A stretch of DNA of 64,000 bases from Ardenticatenaceae bacterium (GTDB taxonomy: Bacteria > Chloroflexota > Anaerolineae > Promineifilales > Promineifilaceae). Location of the stretch: assembly GCA_020634435.1 (NCBI GenBank), contig JACKBS010000006.1, positions 62,001 through 126,000 of the forward strand, read 5' to 3'. Below the pieces are notes generated by a model. The model ran no database searches. It was not told the DNA's origin and saw nothing but the letters and a program-made list of their open reading frames with translations. Of this stretch, positions 15,785 to 24,883 are shown piece by piece. The position numbers and the translations under genes were made by a program. Numbering within the stretch: the stretch's first letter is position 1; each line of letters opens with the position of its first letter.

Positions 15785-17014
15785 ATGCTGAAATCCATAC
15801 GCCCCATTTTCCAAACTGATGAGTTTGCCGAAGCACGGCCGTTTTACCTCATCATCACCTTTATCCTGCTCAGCACGGTATCCCTGACCCTATTTGAACC
15901 ACCTAATCCCATGACGCTCTCCCGGCTGCCGCTTTTTGGATTGCTGTTTGCGTTCCATCTGGCGCTGCACTGGGTGAGCAGCTATGCGGCAAGCCACACG
16001 CAGTGGCGTATCCCCTATTTGCTGGGTCAGGGCGTGTTGGCACTGGCGCAGGTGGCCATCGCCCAACACCCCGGCCTGGCTCTGGCTCTGTTTGCCACCC
16101 TGGTTACGGAGACGTTGGGGCTGTTTGGCTTAACGCGGGTGCCTGTATTGGGGGTGGTGGGATACCTTGGGTTAACGGCCGTTAGCTATCTAATGCTCGG
16201 TGGGCCAACCCTTCTGATGGAATGGGTATCACCTACCGTTTCTACGATGACCCTGCTCATCATTTTTATTGTGATGTACCGTCGGCAATCGGAAGCCCGC
16301 AAAGAGAGCCAACACCTTTTGGCCGAGCTGGCCGCCACCAACCGGCAGCTGGCCGATTACGCAGCGCAGGTGGAAAGTTTAACCCTGGCCACTGAGCGGC
16401 AGCGCATGGCGCGGGAACTGCACGACACGCTGGCGCAAGGGGTGGCAGGCTTGGTGTTGCAGTTGGAAGCGGCCAATAACCATTTGGAAAACGGCCGTTC
16501 CCCCCGCGCCCAAACCATCATCCAGCAAAGCATGAAGCGCGCCCGCACCACACTGGCCGATGCCCGCGCCGCCATCGACGACCTGCGGCTGGAAGACCGG
16601 TCACTGCCCGAGGCAATCCAGCGCCACGCCGATCGGTTTACCCAGGCCACCGGCATCCCCTGCCACCTGACTTTGGCTGTAGAACCAGGCATTCCTGAAA
16701 CCATCGCCGACCACGCGGAACGCATCATCAGCGAAAGCCTCACCAACATCACCCGCCATGCCGAGGCCCACAACGTGTGGCTGACCGTCAGGCAGGAAGA
16801 CAACCAACTGCTGATCACAGTACGGGATGATGGCGTGGGGTTTGATGTGGATAAGTTTATCCTGAGCAATGCCGAAGGAGCCGTACGCGCCGGACATTAT
16901 GGCTTGCTAGGCATACGTGAACGGGCGCGATTGGTTCGGGGAGAATTCACCGTTAACAGTGCGCCAAACGAGGGGACGCAGATCACCCTCCGCCTACCAC
17001 TGGAGGTCCAATGA
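15785..17014 (+). CDS. NarL-type sensor histidine kinase
   Basis: A 409-residue kinase. The N-terminal 150 residues form about six membrane helices with little outside, so it probably senses a membrane signal. A coiled coil (EARKESQHLLAELAATNRQL) leads into the HisKA_3 domain with the phospho-accepting histidine in RELHDTLAQG near residue 212, then an ATPase domain with ESLTNITRHA (N box) and DDGVGFD (G1). The LiaS/DesK group has this layout. The stop overlaps the regulator start by four bases (ATGA). Confidence 0.92.
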   Translation: MLKSIRPIFQTDEFAEARPFYLIITFILLSTVSLTLFEPPNPMTLSRLPLFGLLFAFHLALHWVSSYAASHTQWRIPYLLGQGVLALAQVAIAQHPGLALALFATLVTETLGLFGLTRVPVLGVVGYLGLTAVSYLMLGGPTLLMEWVSPTVSTMTLLIIFIVMYRRQSEARKESQHLLAELAATNRQLADYAAQVESLTLATERQRMARELHDTLAQGVAGLVLQLEAANNHLENGRSPRAQTIIQQSMKRARTTLADARAAIDDLRLEDRSLPEAIQRHADRFTQATGIPCHLTLAVEPGIPETIADHAERIISESLTNITRHAEAHNVWLTVRQEDNQLLITVRDDGVGFDVDKFILSNAEGAVRAGHYGLLGIRERARLVRGEFTVNSAPNEGTQITLRLPLEVQ

Positions 17015-17679
17015 ACGAAACCATCCGCGTGTTAATTACCGACGATCATTCTATTGTTCGTGAAGGGCTGACGCTGATTTTGGAAACGGCCGAATCTATC
17101 GAAGTGGTTGGCGAAGCCGCCGACGGTGCCGAAGCGCTGAAGCTGGTCGCTGAAAAAGAGCCAGATGTTGTGTTGATGGATTTGCGCATGCCCGGCATGG
17201 ATGGCCTCACCGCCATCGAGCATCTCCAGCGCGATCAGCCCCAGGTTGCCATCATCATTTTAACCACCTACAACGAAGATGATCTGATGCTGCGCGGACT
17301 GCAAGCGGGCGCGAAGGGCTTTTTGCTTAAGGACACGCTGCGCCAGACTCTGCTAGACACCATCTATGCCGCTGCCAAAGGAGAATCGCTGCTCAGTGCC
17401 GACGTGATGAGCCGATTGATGACGCATATGCAAAAAGGGGGTGGTGAGAAACGGCCGTCTGCCCCCACAGACACTCCCCTCACCGAGCGCGAATTAGAAA
17501 CCCTGCGCGCCGTCGCCGATGGCGAAACCAACAAAGGCATTGCCCTGCAATTAGGCATCACGGAGCGAACCGTCAAAGCTCACCTAACCAGCGTTTACAA
17601 CAAACTCGGCGTGGATTCCCGCGCCGCCGCCATTGCCATTGCCGCCCAAAACGGTTGGTTGTCTGACATGCCAAACTGA
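17011..17679 (+). CDS. NarL/LuxR-family response regulator
   Basis: A 222-residue regulator with a receiver domain (acidic pocket Asp11-Asp12, phospho-accepting Asp57 in VVLMDLRMPG, later TT and K in FLLKD) and a C-terminal LuxR helix-turn-helix (TERELETLRAVADGETNK ... ERTVKAHL) near residues 155-215. It is translationally coupled to the kinase. Neighbouring targets are suggested by the duplicated TGTAC motif upstream of the exporter and the Lnt-like gene. This layout is common for cell-envelope stress responses. Confidence 0.93.
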   Translation: MNETIRVLITDDHSIVREGLTLILETAESIEVVGEAADGAEALKLVAEKEPDVVLMDLRMPGMDGLTAIEHLQRDQPQVAIIILTTYNEDDLMLRGLQAGAKGFLLKDTLRQTLLDTIYAAAKGESLLSADVMSRLMTHMQKGGGEKRPSAPTDTPLTERELETLRAVADGETNKGIALQLGITERTVKAHLTSVYNKLGVDSRAAAIAIAAQNGWLSDMPN

Positions 17680-17684
17680 AATTT

Positions 17685-17760
17685 GCCACAGAGCCCACAG
17701 AGAGCTAAGAGGCAACGGGCTAATTTTTCAGCTTTCTCTTTTTCCTCGGTGGCTTTTTTA
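17685..17760 (+). terminator. Terminator-like degenerate CACAGAG repeat
   Basis: GCCACAGAG and CTCGGTGGC (8 of 9 pairs) bound a long imperfect stem-loop followed by TTTTTT between the convergent regulator and pheA genes. The CACAGAG units suggest a worn copy of a dispersed repeat that now serves as a terminator. Confidence 0.5.
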
Positions 17761-18597
17761 GTAGGTAGGCATTTTAGCCATAGGGTAAGAGCCAAGCACC
17801 TGCAAAAACGAAGATTGCTTCAAGATGCCCAGCATCGCTTCCTGCACCGCCTCATCATCCTCGTGACCCTCAAAATCAACAAAAAAGCGGTAATGCCACG
17901 GCCGATTTCGCCGCGGGCGAGACTCAATTTTGGTGAGGTTGATGCCCCGACTGGCCAGTTCACCTAACACGATGTGCAGGGCACCGGGCACGTGGCGCGT
18001 GGTGAAGATGATCGAGGTTTTGCACGGTTCCTGGCGCGGCGGATCCAGTTTCCCCAACACAAAGAAGCGGGTGAAGTTGAAATCCATATCTTCAAAATTC
18101 TGAACCAGGATTTCCAGGTTGTAGGTTTCGGCCGCGAGAGCGCTGGCAATGGCCGCCAGGCCCGATTTAGGATTGTTCGCCAGGTCGCGGGCGGCACCAG
18201 CTGTGTCGTAATGGTCCACGGGAATGAGCCCCTGCCGTTTGATGTTGGTTTCGCATTGGGCTAGTGCCTGATGGTGGGACATCACATGGGTGATTTCGTT
18301 GAGTTGGGTGCCTGCTGGAGCCATCAGGCAGTGCTCGACGCGCACAATTACTTCCGCCTGGACGCGCAGATCATGATCCACCAGCATGTCGTAAGCGGGG
18401 ATCACCATACCCGCCAGTGAGTTTTCCACGGGCAGCATAATTTGGGTAGCACGGCCGTTGTGCACGGCGTCAAACATTTCCGAAAAGGTGCGGCAGGGCA
18501 GGGTAGAGGTGGTTGGCCCAAAATGTTCGCGGATGGCTTGCTCAGAGTAAGCGCCGGGTTCACCCTGGAAAGCAACGATGGGTTGTGGATTGGTCAT
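17758..18597 (-). CDS. pheA: Prephenate dehydratase
   Basis: Converts prephenate to phenylpyruvate in phenylalanine synthesis. The 279-residue protein has the catalytic domain (FQGEPGAYSEQA at the start, PVENSLAG, and NFTRFFVLG with the Thr-Arg-Phe motif) and a C-terminal ACT domain (GALHIVLGELASRGINLTKIESRP) that binds phenylalanine for feedback control. It has the usual length of the monofunctional enzyme without chorismate mutase. It lies five bases after the nucleoside importer ATPase gene and may be the last gene of that operon, though no functional link is obvious. Confidence 0.95.
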   Translation of the reverse strand: MTNPQPIVAFQGEPGAYSEQAIREHFGPTTSTLPCRTFSEMFDAVHNGRATQIMLPVENSLAGMVIPAYDMLVDHDLRVQAEVIVRVEHCLMAPAGTQLNEITHVMSHHQALAQCETNIKRQGLIPVDHYDTAGAARDLANNPKSGLAAIASALAAETYNLEILVQNFEDMDFNFTRFFVLGKLDPPRQEPCKTSIIFTTRHVPGALHIVLGELASRGINLTKIESRPRRNRPWHYRFFVDFEGHEDDEAVQEAMLGILKQSSFLQVLGSYPMAKMPTY

Positions 18598-18602
18598 AAG
18601 AT

Positions 18603-20117
18603 TTACTCGTCAGACCCGGCCATGAGCAGGCCAACCCGTTCGCGGGTGGCTTCGGCAATAGGCAGGATTTTGACAATACGGCCGTCGAACATCACTGCTA
18701 CCCGATCAGCCAGCCCCAGCACTTCATCCAGCTCGGCGGAGACCACCAGCACAGCCGCGCCACGGTCCCGCTGGGCCACAATCTGGTTGTGGATAAATTC
18801 AATCGAGCCTACATCAATACCGCGTGTGGGTTGGGCGGCGATGAGCAGCTTGGTGGGGCGCGAAAATTCGCGGGCCACAATCACTTTTTGCTTGTTGCCC
18901 CCAGAGAGCGTGCGAGCGGCCGTATGAATGCTAGGCGTGCGCACATCAAACTCTTGCACCAGCTCGGTGCCGTGGGCGTCGATGGCGTCCTGGTGCATGA
19001 TGGGGCCGCTGGCGTAGGGGCTTTGGTAATAGTTGTTCAGCACCATGTTGTCGGCGATGCTGTACTGCATCACCAGGCCATGTTTTTCGCGATCTTCCGG
19101 GATGTGGGCTACGCCCAACTCGGTGATGTGGCGCGGTGAGTAGTGGGTGCTGTCGTGCCCGGCGATGGTGACGCTGCCCTGCTCAATGGGGCGCAGCCCG
19201 GTGAGCGCTTCCACCAGCTCTCGCTGGCCATTGCCCTGAACCCCGGCCACACCCACAATTTCGCCCGCCCGCACTTCAAGATCAACGCCTTTTACAGCGG
19301 GGTGCTTGCGATCGTCCAGCACATGCAAATCCTGCACGTTCAGCACAACTTCTTTGGGTTGCGGGTCATCTTTTTCCACCTGCAAAATCACTTTGCGGCC
19401 GACCATCAGCTCGGCCAGCGTGGCCTGGGTGGCGGTTTTGGGATCGGCCGTGCCCACCATGCGCCCGCCGCGCAGCACAGCGATGTTGTCGGCAACGGCC
19501 AGCACTTCTTTGAGTTTGTGGGTGATGAAGATAATCGACACACCGCGCTCAGTAAGTTCGCGCATGATGCGGAACAGTTCGGTGGCTTCCTGGGGGGTAA
19601 GTACGGCCGTTGGCTCGTCTAGAATCAAAATGTCGGCCCGACGGTACAGCGCCTTTACAATTTCCACGCGCTGCTGGGTGCCAACGGGCAAATCTTCTAC
19701 CATGGCGGAGGGGTCTACCTGTAGGCCGTACTGTTGGGACAGCTCCAGAACCCTTTTTTCGGCGGCGCGCATATCGAGACGGCCGTTTTTCACCACTTCG
19801 GAACCCAACATCACGTTTTCCGCCACGGTCATCACGGGCACTAGCTGGAAGTGCTGGTGAACCATACCCACGCCACGATCAATCGCATCACGCGGGTTTT
19901 TCAGTTCGACCTTTTCTCCCTTGATCCAGATTTCACCTTCATCGGGATGGTATAGGCCGTACAGCATGTTCATCAGCGTGCTTTTGCCCGCGCCGTTTTC
20001 GCCCAGCAAGGCCAGAATTTTGCCCTGGTGCAGCGTCAAATCCACGCTGTCGTTGGCCAGCACGCCGGGGAAGCGTTTGGTAATCCCTTTTGCTTGCAAC
20101 ACTACCTGATCTGTCAT
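18603..20117 (-). CDS. Nucleoside/simple-sugar ABC importer, double ATPase
   Basis: A 504-residue fused ATPase of the RbsA/NupO class. The first half has the full site (GENGAGKST, IFITHKLKEV); the second half has the modified Walker A GVQGNGQRELVEAL and signature LSGGNKQKV, as usual in this class. With two BMP-linked permeases and a BMP lipoprotein next to it, it should power uptake of nucleosides or purine bases. Gene order on the minus strand is lipoprotein, permease, permease, ATPase. Confidence 0.92.
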   Translation of the reverse strand: MTDQVVLQAKGITKRFPGVLANDSVDLTLHQGKILALLGENGAGKSTLMNMLYGLYHPDEGEIWIKGEKVELKNPRDAIDRGVGMVHQHFQLVPVMTVAENVMLGSEVVKNGRLDMRAAEKRVLELSQQYGLQVDPSAMVEDLPVGTQQRVEIVKALYRRADILILDEPTAVLTPQEATELFRIMRELTERGVSIIFITHKLKEVLAVADNIAVLRGGRMVGTADPKTATQATLAELMVGRKVILQVEKDDPQPKEVVLNVQDLHVLDDRKHPAVKGVDLEVRAGEIVGVAGVQGNGQRELVEALTGLRPIEQGSVTIAGHDSTHYSPRHITELGVAHIPEDREKHGLVMQYSIADNMVLNNYYQSPYASGPIMHQDAIDAHGTELVQEFDVRTPSIHTAARTLSGGNKQKVIVAREFSRPTKLLIAAQPTRGIDVGSIEFIHNQIVAQRDRGAAVLVVSAELDEVLGLADRVAVMFDGRIVKILPIAEATRERVGLLMAGSDE

Positions 20118-20142
20118 GTCACTGTCTCGCTAATTTTGTTTT

Positions 20143-20211
20143 ACCGCAGAGGACGCGGAGAGCGCAAAGTTTTTTGTAGATTTTCTCCGCGTGCTCTGCG
20201 CTCTCTGCGGT
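20143..20211. repeat. ACCGCAGAG hairpin repeat
   Basis: Arms ACCGCAGAG and CTCTGCGGT, with inner CGCGGAG/CTCCGCG pairing, lie between the importer ATPase and permease genes. The CGCAGAG units resemble the degenerate element at 17685-17760. It may also shape relative expression of the two genes. Confidence 0.7.
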
Positions 20212-20217
20212 GAGTAT

Positions 20218-21237
20218 TTACTCGGTTTCGTACACCTGGCCTAATGCTTTGGGGTCGCGGCTGCGGCCCACAAAACCAGCCAGCACCAAAATGGTGAGTA
20301 CGTAAGGCAGCATGCCGATGAACTGGTGCGGAATGTTAATTTCGCCGCCGAACTGGAGCTGCGTTTGCAGCGCCGTGGCAAAGCCAAACAGCAGCGCCGC
20401 GCCCCAGGCACCCAGCGGGGTGCGCTTGCCAAACAGCATCACGGCCAGGGCCACAAAGCCACGGCCGTTTGTCATGGCCCGTTCAAAAGAACCAACCGCT
20501 TCCAAGGTAAGGTATGCGCCTGCCAGACCGGCAATGGCTCCAGCGATAGTTGTGTTTACATAACGCATCATTTTGACATTGATGCCTACCGTGTCGGCGG
20601 CGCTGGGATGCTCGCCAATGACGCGGGTGCGCAGTCCCCAGCGGGTGTGGAACAGCACAAAATGGACGAGCAGCACCAGGATCAAGGTGGCATAGGTGAT
20701 CGGCGGGTTGTTGAACAATACCGGACCAATCAGCGGAATATCGGCTAAAAAGCCCAGGCTGATGGGCTGCAATTTGCCCTGGGTCGTGAGACCCGCCTGG
20801 TAAAAGAAGCTGGTAAGGCCCAGCGCCAAAATATTGATGACAGTGCCGCCGATAATCTGGTCCATTTTGAGACCAATGGACATGAGGGCCAAAAATGCAC
20901 CCAGCAAAGCGCCTGCGCCCACCCCGGCTAGCACGGCAATAAACAGGTTGCCCGTGTACACGTTGGCCAAAAAGCCAATAAAGGCGGCCATGAGCATCTG
21001 CCCTTCGATGCCGATGTTGATGATGCCCGAGCGCTCGCCAATCAGGCCACAGAGCGCACCCAGCACGAGCGGGGTAGATTGGCGTAAACTAGAGGCAAGT
21101 ACGGCCGTTGTCACACTCGGGTTGGTGATATAGCCATAAACAACGGCAATGAGGATGCCGACGGCCAGCACCAGCCAAACAGGGCGCAGCGAGCTAAACC
21201 AGCTTTTTCCATTTGTTTGAGTCATTGTTGCGTTCAT
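20218..21237 (-). CDS. Nucleoside ABC importer permease (NupQ-like)
   Basis: A 339-residue BPD_transp_2 permease with about nine membrane helices. The segment LCGLIGERSGIINIGIEGQMLM near residues 61-82 is the family hallmark, and the cytoplasmic coupling loop is in HTRWGLRTRVIGEHPSAAD. It partners the permease at 21249-22358, separated by 11 bases. Confidence 0.9.
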   Translation of the reverse strand: MNATMTQTNGKSWFSSLRPVWLVLAVGILIAVVYGYITNPSVTTAVLASSLRQSTPLVLGALCGLIGERSGIINIGIEGQMLMAAFIGFLANVYTGNLFIAVLAGVGAGALLGAFLALMSIGLKMDQIIGGTVINILALGLTSFFYQAGLTTQGKLQPISLGFLADIPLIGPVLFNNPPITYATLILVLLVHFVLFHTRWGLRTRVIGEHPSAADTVGINVKMMRYVNTTIAGAIAGLAGAYLTLEAVGSFERAMTNGRGFVALAVMLFGKRTPLGAWGAALLFGFATALQTQLQFGGEINIPHQFIGMLPYVLTILVLAGFVGRSRDPKALGQVYETE

Positions 21238-21248
21238 TGCATCCTCCC

Positions 21249-22358
21249 TTAGCTGCTGCCCCAGCCGCTGCTGATGGTGACCCCGCCACCGTCGTCGGCC
21301 CGCGTGCGGATAATCCAGCGCACAATGATATCTGCCGAAACGAAGAATAAAATCAGCGCCTGAATCACGTCAATAATTTGGGATGGCACATCGGCGTCAA
21401 ACTGCATTTGGCTGGAACCGGCCTGCATGGCACCCACCAGCAGCGCCGCCGGAATTACGCCCAGGGGATTGGTGCGGGCCAGCAGAGCGATGGTGATCCC
21501 ATCAAATCCCAAACCGGTGTTGAAGCCTGGCTGAAAACGGCCGACTACACCCAATGTCTCAATCGAGCCACCCATGCCCGCCAAAAAACCGCTGATAGCC
21601 ATCGTCAAAATAATGATGCGCGCCACTTTGATGCCTGCGTATTGGGCGGCGTTGGCATTCAGCCCTACGGTGCGGATTTCATACCCCAGCGTGGTGCGGT
21701 AGAGCAAATACCAGGTGAGGAAGGCCATGAGGGCGGCAATAAAAAATCCAGAAGGCAAATTGCCGATCTGCGGAATAGTAGCTGATTCGGCAATGGCTGG
21801 GGTACGGGCCACAATGCCGCTGTCTTTCCATGGCCCATCGGCCAGGTAGTCGGTGATGTTGATGGCCACAAAGTTGAGCATGATGGTGGTGATGACTTCA
21901 TGTGCGCCGGTGTAGGTGCGCAGCGCCCCGGCAATGGCGGCAAACAGCGCCCCGGTTAGGCTGCCGATGAACAGTGCCAGCGGCATGTGAATGATGAAGG
22001 GCAGGTCGGTAAAGGCAAAGCCCACGGCCCCGGCGATAATTGCGCCGAGCAGCAGCTGCCCCTGACCACCAATGTTGAACAACCCGGCTTTGAAGGCAAA
22101 AGCGACTGCCAGACCGCCTAAAATGAGTGGCGTGGCTTTTTCTAACGTGCGGCCAAATGCGGCGGCGCTGCCAAATGCACCCCGGTAAAGGGCCGTATAC
22201 GCTTCCCACGGGTTGGCGCCAGACAGCCATAAGATGATGGAACCGATGATGCCTGCCAGGAGAACGGCCGTTAGCGGCACACTCACCCCTCGCCAAAACC
22301 GCACCAGCCAGGTAAGCACTACATTTGACGGCTGCTCGTTACTTGCAACTTTTGTCAT
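21249..22358 (-). CDS. Nucleoside ABC importer permease (NupP-like)
   Basis: A 369-residue permease with about ten membrane helices and the hallmark AFAFKAGLFNIGGQGQLLLG near residues 85-104. The coupling loop TTLGYEIRTVGLNANAAQYAG matches that of the partner permease. I place the start at 22358 (MTKVASNEQ) where AGGTGG lies upstream; a longer reading would add 23 residues overlapping the leader. Confidence 0.9.
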   Translation of the reverse strand: MTKVASNEQPSNVVLTWLVRFWRGVSVPLTAVLLAGIIGSIILWLSGANPWEAYTALYRGAFGSAAAFGRTLEKATPLILGGLAVAFAFKAGLFNIGGQGQLLLGAIIAGAVGFAFTDLPFIIHMPLALFIGSLTGALFAAIAGALRTYTGAHEVITTIMLNFVAINITDYLADGPWKDSGIVARTPAIAESATIPQIGNLPSGFFIAALMAFLTWYLLYRTTLGYEIRTVGLNANAAQYAGIKVARIIILTMAISGFLAGMGGSIETLGVVGRFQPGFNTGLGFDGITIALLARTNPLGVIPAALLVGAMQAGSSQMQFDADVPSQIIDVIQALILFFVSADIIVRWIIRTRADDGGGVTISSGWGSS

Positions 22359-22464
22359 AAGACCACCTTCTGCAGTGGAAAAAGAGGGATAAACAAAATG
22401 TGCGACGCACCCAGGGGCACGCCGCACATTTTTAAAGGCTAGCTAATTCATAAAGTGAAGCAGC

Positions 22465-23589
22465 TTACTCAGCCGGGTAACCAGTGGAAATGGAACCATC
22501 TTGCAAGCCAGCGTTGATTTCATCCAGCTGGGCTTTGATTTCGTCGGAAACCGTGGCGTCGAAGTCATGGAACGGGGCCAGACCAACATCGCCAACAAAG
22601 TTGCCCGACGGGAAGCTACCATCTTGAGCGGCAGAAATCAGGTCAAAGACACCGGGGGTGATGAGCTTCATCGCGCTGGAGACGAGGCAGCTGTGTGCTT
22701 CGGGAACGGTTTCCCATTGGTCGCTGTCTACGCCGATGCAGAAGAGGCCGTCATTACCAGCAACTTCGATCAGCGCGCCGTTACCAGTCTTACCACCGGC
22801 ACCAAAGATAACGTCTGCGCCCTGGCCAATGGCTTGAGCGGCGGTGCTGGCGCCCCATTCGGGGTCGGTGAAGGCAACATCCAAACCACCAGGATGGTAA
22901 GTGGAGATGATGTTGATGTCCGGGTTCACGTATTCAGCGCCATTCTCGTAACCTTCTTTGAAGGCAACGACTGGGGGAACGAGGTCCGTGCCCAAAACGG
23001 CCGCAATCGTGTTGGTTTCGGTGAGCATACCGGCCAAAGCACCAGCCAGGAAGCCAGCTTTGTCTTCGGAGAAGATGAGGCCAGCCACGTTGTCTACGGC
23101 TTCACCCTGGAATTGGTCCACACCGATGAAGTAGATGTCCGGGTAGGTGGCCGCAGCTTCAAGGGTTGCTTCGCCCAGAGCAAAACCAACGGTGACGATG
23201 ACATCGTAGCCAGCGTCGGCGAACAGACCAATGTTGGCGCCGTAATCTTTGGCGTCGCTGGTTTCGATGTAATCAACCTGAGCGCCCAGTTCGGCTTCGG
23301 CGCGCTGCACGCCTTCCCAAGCGGATTGGTTGAAGGATTTGTCATCAATTTCGCCTACGTCGGTGACAACGCCTACGCAGAAGACATCTTCGCTGGTGCA
23401 ATCGCTTTCGTCAGCCATATCTTCTTCTGGCATGTCTTCTTCAGTTGTCATGTCTTCTTCGGTGGTGGTTGTATCTTCGGCGGCCGTGTCGGTTTCATCG
23501 GCGGCGGGTTCATCACCACCACCACAAGCTACCAAGGCCATTGCCAGAATAAGCAGCAGGCTTAACAACCAAAACTTTGTTTTTTGCAT
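22465..23589 (-). CDS. BMP-family nucleoside-binding lipoprotein
   Basis: Substrate-binding protein of the importer. The signal peptide (LLSLLLILAMALVAC) ends in a lipobox with the acylated cysteine at about residue 22, followed by GGG and a long acidic linker rich in TTEEDM units. The BMP fold then begins (VGVVTDVGEIDDKSFNQSAWEGV) with the ligand-binding phrases seen in PnrA/Med proteins. AAGGAGAA fixes the start at 23589; the upstream in-frame Met would hide the signal. Family members bind purine nucleosides, but autoinducer and riboflavin binders also exist. Confidence 0.9.
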   Translation of the reverse strand: MQKTKFWLLSLLLILAMALVACGGGDEPAADETDTAAEDTTTTEEDMTTEEDMPEEDMADESDCTSEDVFCVGVVTDVGEIDDKSFNQSAWEGVQRAEAELGAQVDYIETSDAKDYGANIGLFADAGYDVIVTVGFALGEATLEAAATYPDIYFIGVDQFQGEAVDNVAGLIFSEDKAGFLAGALAGMLTETNTIAAVLGTDLVPPVVAFKEGYENGAEYVNPDINIISTYHPGGLDVAFTDPEWGASTAAQAIGQGADVIFGAGGKTGNGALIEVAGNDGLFCIGVDSDQWETVPEAHSCLVSSAMKLITPGVFDLISAAQDGSFPSGNFVGDVGLAPFHDFDATVSDEIKAQLDEINAGLQDGSISTGYPAE

Positions 23590-23699
23590 TTTGTTCTCCT
23601 TCCTTACTAAGAAACTATCTGTTGACACGCGCAAACTGCGTGTCTGCGTCCAGTAAAAGGTATGCGGATTATAGTGGTAAGCGAATAAAGCAGCAACAG

Positions 23700-24833
23700 T
23701 CAGCCACGGCCGTTCCGCTTGCTTTTTCGTGCTTTTTTACCTTTTTTCTGCCGGGTTGGGGTGTTCTTTTGGGCTGAGGTGGGCAACGGCCGTTTCTTCT
23801 CTGGCTTGGGCTGTGGTGGAGTGGAAATGACGCCGGTGAAGGTGTTGATTTGCTGGAGCAAACTGCGCAGCTTGCGGTTGCTTGGCAGGAGCGGGTATTT
23901 TTGCAGCATTTCCCGGTACAGCTTGAACCAGAGCTGGAAGTCATCGCGACGGCCGTAGCGCTCCATGGATCCTTCGCGGCGGAACTGCCACGGTTTAAAG
24001 CCGGTGTAGTGGATACCGTACAGCACGTCCAAATTTGGGTAGCTGTTCAGGCTGTGGAAGCGCAAATCCACGTTGGTCCAGCGGCCCGAGTAGCGCCGCG
24101 TCAGATACTGCATTTCTGGCCAGTCGAAGGCATCGCTGACCAGCGGTTGCATTTCTGGTGATTGGATGTCTTGCATGATGGCGTTGAACTCGGCCAGAGA
24201 AGGTTCCAGCACCAGCAGGGAGCTAATCACGCCCATGTTGGTTGGGTCGCTGGCCACGCGGTCGGTTATTTCCGCAGGGATAGGTTGACCGTGCGGGCAG
24301 TCGGCGTAAATTTGGTGCCAGTTCCAGGTGCCGTCCTGGGCCACACTGTCGGGAATGATGAAATTGCCATCTTCGCCCCATTCCATCACATTCGTTTTGC
24401 GCTCGTTGATGGTTCCGGCGGGCGTGGGCAAGGTGAACAGGTGGTCGTAGTGGCGCAGGGGTAGCAGATCGGCATCGAGCAGCCCAATTTTGTCGTAGCG
24501 GTGGCCCAGATCGCCATCAGCACCCAGGCGCAGGGCGTGCAGGCGGGTGAAGACGTAGGGGAGATACGGCCGTTTCCCCACCCGCGCATGAGGTATATAA
24601 ATTTTCTCGACGTCAATTACTTCGTCGTACAAATGAGTCAACGCCTGCCGCGCCGGGCGGCTGATTTCTTCCGTGACCATGCAGATGAGATCGGCTTGCG
24701 TTTTTTGGCGGCGCAGGCCGTGGGCCAGCAGCAGCACACCCGGCAGGTAGCTGTCGTTGAGCATGAGGAAGGTGACAAAGGCGTAGCGGGAACGGCCGTT
24801 TGGCTGGCGCATGGAGGTGGGTGCAGGAAACAT
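23700..24833 (-). CDS. GT8-like glycosyltransferase
   Basis: A 377-residue cytoplasmic transferase resembling glycogenin and galactinol synthase: YAFVTFLMLNDSYLPGVLLLAHGLRR at the start, and the metal-binding DxD in KIGLLDADLLP near residue 120. Family members move a sugar from a nucleotide donor. The last 35 residues are strongly basic (KKGKKARKSKRNGRG) and proline-rich, so they may bind nucleic acid or an acidic polymer; two iterated palindromes write parts of that tail. The acceptor is unknown. Confidence 0.8.
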   Translation of the reverse strand: MFPAPTSMRQPNGRSRYAFVTFLMLNDSYLPGVLLLAHGLRRQKTQADLICMVTEEISRPARQALTHLYDEVIDVEKIYIPHARVGKRPYLPYVFTRLHALRLGADGDLGHRYDKIGLLDADLLPLRHYDHLFTLPTPAGTINERKTNVMEWGEDGNFIIPDSVAQDGTWNWHQIYADCPHGQPIPAEITDRVASDPTNMGVISSLLVLEPSLAEFNAIMQDIQSPEMQPLVSDAFDWPEMQYLTRRYSGRWTNVDLRFHSLNSYPNLDVLYGIHYTGFKPWQFRREGSMERYGRRDDFQLWFKLYREMLQKYPLLPSNRKLRSLLQQINTFTGVISTPPQPKPEKKRPLPTSAQKNTPTRQKKGKKARKSKRNGRG

Positions 24834-24838
24834 GATTA

Positions 24839-24866
24839 GGAGATTGGAGACTGGAGATTAGAGATT
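24839..24866. repeat. GGAGATTGGAGA repeat, single arm
   Basis: One arm of the GGAGATTGGAGACTGGAGAT family lies just upstream of the GT8 start. Full hairpins of this family are in purK (52034-52092) and purDM (55605-55666). Confidence 0.75.
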
Positions 24867-24883
24867 ATTCTTATCATTTGGGT

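Noticed and set aside
18786..18794. A single DnaA box (TTATCCACA on the minus strand) in the importer ATPase gene
   Set aside because: One copy in coding sequence is expected by chance.
22501..23565. A 354-codon plus-strand frame over the BMP lipoprotein gene
   Set aside because: The minus strand encodes a complete lipoprotein with signal peptide; the plus frame is its mirror.
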